NCBI GenBank assembly: GCA_002382805.1
Contig: DGAD01000042.1
Location: 1-34,921, forward strand
Reading direction: 5' to 3'
Origin: Clostridiales bacterium UBA4039
GTDB lineage: Bacteria; Bacillota; Clostridia; Lachnospirales; Vallitaleaceae
Length of the DNA stretch: 34,921 nucleotides
Numbering within the stretch: position 1 is the stretch's first letter; the number at the start of each line of letters is the position of its first letter. The position numbers and the translations under genes are program-made. Of this stretch, positions 33,601 to 34,921 are shown piece by piece. Under the pieces are notes generated by a model that searched no databases, had not been told where the DNA came from, and worked only from the letters and a program-made list of their open reading frames with translations.

Positions 33601-33936
33601 ATGGGTAAAATAAAAATAGAAGGACAATCAATTTTTGGCTTTATCGTTTTGTTGGTTGGAATCGTCATGTTGCTTAATGGATTAGATATAATTCCAGCGG
33701 ATATAAGTGTGGCTAAATACTGGCCGATAATTTTAATTGTATTAGGGATTGTTAAAATAATTAACTACGATGAATCATCATTTTGGGGTGGCATTATATT
33801 AATCATAGGAATATATTTTTTACTTTCAAATTTTGATGTGGCTTTTGTAAAACACATTCGTTTCGGATCTATTTTCTGGCCCTTTGTTGTTATACTTATT
33901 GGACTATCACTAGTCTTTCCTAAAAAACTTAACTAA
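33601..33936 (+). CDS. LiaI/LiaF-like four-helix membrane protein (DUF5668 type)
   Basis: A 111-residue protein with four membrane segments in two helical hairpins, each ending in a YWPIILIVLGI or FWPFVVILIGL element, the pattern of the LiaI-LiaF-like transmembrane region (DUF5668). Relatives take part in cell-envelope stress sensing, but no two-component system is adjacent. AAAGGAG is 8 nt before the ATG and lies in the inverted-repeat arm ending at 33591. Confidence 0.8.
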   Translation: MGKIKIEGQSIFGFIVLLVGIVMLLNGLDIIPADISVAKYWPIILIVLGIVKIINYDESSFWGGIILIIGIYFLLSNFDVAFVKHIRFGSIFWPFVVILIGLSLVFPKKLN

Positions 33937-33968
33937 AGTGTTGATACCAAAATAAAAGAGGTGAGACG

Positions 33969-34607
33969 ATGAAAGAGCTAATCATACGTATATTGGAGCC
34001 GGAATTTTATGAACCCATTGTAGAGTTTTTAGGACCATTTGGTTTTTTGGCTGGGATTTTCTTAGCGATGATGGAGTCTTTTATCCCGCCTTTACCTTTG
34101 GCAGCCTTTGTCACAATCAATGTGATCATTTTCGGCTATTTATTAGGATATGTACTTTCTTATGTAGGTACGGTCACAGGATCCTATCTCGTTTTTATAT
34201 TGCTTCAAAGATATGGTGGCAAATACATGCATAAATACATTGAGAAACATCCAAAAGCTCAGTCGCTATTTACATGGATTCATGAAAAAGGCGTTTTTCC
34301 ATTATTTCTACTCCTTACTTTTCCTTTTACTCCTTCAATTATTGTAGGTGGATTAGCAGCTTTTGCAGATATTCGACCAAAAGATTATTTGCTGGCATTG
34401 GTTCCGGGGAAATTTTTCATGGTGATGTCATTGACCATTATTGGGGTTAATATACAATCCTTTTTTGAAAAACCAGTTCGATCGATAGCTTTTATTGTAC
34501 TTGTATTATCCGTATCTCTAATTGCCAAACAACTCTTGGCTTTTTATGAACGAAAAGTGTTAAGATATCGAATAAAACACCACTATATGAATAAAAATAA
34601 GGATTAA
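33969..34607 (+). CDS. VTT-domain membrane protein, TVP38/DedA type
   Basis: A 212-residue membrane protein with about five segments. The VTT core includes FLAMMESFIPPLPLAAFV (N-terminal re-entrant element with Glu and the Pro-rich turn) and FPFTPSIIVGGLAAFADI, the usual 'FPxxPxxxxxxxAG' motif. Family members act as lipid scramblases or transporters, for example of undecaprenyl phosphate. AGAGGTGAG precedes the start. It follows the LiaI-like gene by 32 bp, so both may form an envelope-related operon. Confidence 0.85.
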   Translation: MKELIIRILEPEFYEPIVEFLGPFGFLAGIFLAMMESFIPPLPLAAFVTINVIIFGYLLGYVLSYVGTVTGSYLVFILLQRYGGKYMHKYIEKHPKAQSLFTWIHEKGVFPLFLLLTFPFTPSIIVGGLAAFADIRPKDYLLALVPGKFFMVMSLTIIGVNIQSFFEKPVRSIAFIVLVLSVSLIAKQLLAFYERKVLRYRIKHHYMNKNKD

Positions 34608-34629
34608 GAAAACTTTTTGTAAAAAACTA

Positions 34630-34659
34630 TTGACTTTTATAAAGAAGAGGTGCTATAAT
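34630..34659 (+). promoter_or_regulatory. rRNA-type promoter P1
   Basis: TTGACT (34630-34635), an 18-nt spacer and TGCTATAAT with an extended -10 (TATAAT 34654-34659). It lies just after the VTT gene and upstream of a second strong promoter. RNA from it can form a GACGC/GCGTC hairpin (34680-34700). Confidence 0.8.
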
Positions 34660-34746
34660 ACATTTCGTTGCTTAAGCGAGACGCACAGACAAAAGGCGTC
34701 AGATACGGCGGCAAAGGAAGATTTAAAAAAGAAATTAAAAAAGTTG

Positions 34747-34775
34747 TTGACACAGACGAAGAGATATGATATTAT
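34747..34775 (+). promoter_or_regulatory. rRNA-type promoter P2
   Basis: TTGACA (34747-34752), a 17-nt spacer and TATTAT (34770-34775), overlapping a TATAAT at 34773-34778. Two closely spaced strong promoters without a coding start behind them are typical of rRNA operons in Firmicutes. Confidence 0.8.
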
Positions 34776-34779
34776 AATC

Positions 34780-34921
34780 TTCGCTGACAAAAACAGCGAA
34801 ACGCAAAAAAAATACCAAACGAACATTTGATAATTGAATAGTGAAGTAAACCAAGTTATACCAAACAATTCTTGAGAGATCAAGTAACAGTAATAGCGAA
34901 CAGCTAGTGTTTAAGCGAGGA
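34780..34921 (+). other. Probable rRNA operon leader, cut by the window edge
   Basis: The predicted RNA opens with TTCGCTG/CAGCGAA, a 7-bp hairpin with loop ACAAAAA (34780-34800). A stretch with the feel of pre-16S leaders follows (ACATTTGATAATTGAATAG, then CTTGAGAGATCAAG, itself a 5-bp hairpin). No 16S sequence is reached. No credible coding frame is present; a short frame across 34630-34830 runs through both promoters and is discarded. The tract 34608-34921 thus holds promoters and leader only. Confidence 0.65.

Noticed and set aside
34630..34830. Short plus-strand reading frame of 66 codons at the right edge
   Set aside because: It runs through two promoters and a hairpin, is very lysine-rich from A-rich DNA, and has no ribosome site.
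1..34921. tRNA genes, CRISPR arrays or prophage modules
   Set aside because: No cloverleaf-like T-arm sequences, no regularly spaced direct repeats and no phage structural or integrase genes were seen.

Overview
The window reads as chromosome of an AT-rich, anaerobic Firmicute, most likely class Clostridia. The evidence is strong AGGAGG-type ribosome sites before most genes, a class III (oxygen-sensitive) ribonucleotide reductase as the only RNR here, Clostridia-typical families (DUF5702 and TadE-like proteins, DUF6273, VanW, VanZ) and rRNA-type tandem promoters at the right edge. I cannot name the genus. I found no tRNA, CRISPR array or prophage. A minus-strand gene cut by the left edge may belong to an insertion sequence.

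Region 1 (1-15.95 kb) is an accessory stretch in which every gene after the first points rightwards. It holds small single-domain enzymes, many of resistance or detoxification type: three GNAT genes (one wrecked), an APH-type kinase, two VOC proteins, an AAC(3)-like acetyltransferase, VanW, a truncated VanZ, a DHFR-like reductase and a HAD phosphatase. It also has a metalloprotease-like lipoprotein, a TPR lipoprotein and several unknown membrane or soluble proteins. At least three genes are damaged: a one-base frameshift near 2203-2207, a 3'-truncated vanZ and an internally deleted GNAT gene. A strong two-way terminator at 15953-15998 closes the region.

Region 2 (16-20.4 kb) holds a minus-strand ADP-ribosylglycohydrolase-like gene, two plus-strand unknown genes, and a minus-strand pair coding a TrmB-family regulator followed one base later by lysA. 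The trmB-lysA promoter is near consensus and its -10 lies inside a 28-bp dyad, the expected layout for an autoregulated lysine-biosynthesis operon.

Region 3 (20.4-28.9 kb) is mostly housekeeping: rarA with a strongly structured leader, a small membrane protein, a TPR lipoprotein, hflX, a DUF2752 gene, then nrdD-thyA-folA. This last operon makes dNTPs and dTMP. Two NrdR boxes 32 bp apart precede its promoter, and NrdD carries a C-terminal redoxin domain with a CPNC motif. No nrdG is present.

Region 4 (28.9-34.6 kb) codes three proteins with a GSVxx-type N-terminal membrane segment (DUF5702-like, TadE-like with two zinc-binding-like modules, and a small TadE-like), then a LiaI/LiaF-like membrane protein and a VTT-domain (TVP38/DedA-type) protein. 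The DUF5702 gene appears to start at an ATT codon. Both it and the LiaI-like gene have an inverted repeat whose right arm contains the ribosome site and whose loop contains a -10-like TATAAT. In that layout, read-through RNA would hide the ribosome site while RNA started inside the loop would not. The window ends with two strong promoters and what looks like the leader of an rRNA operon.
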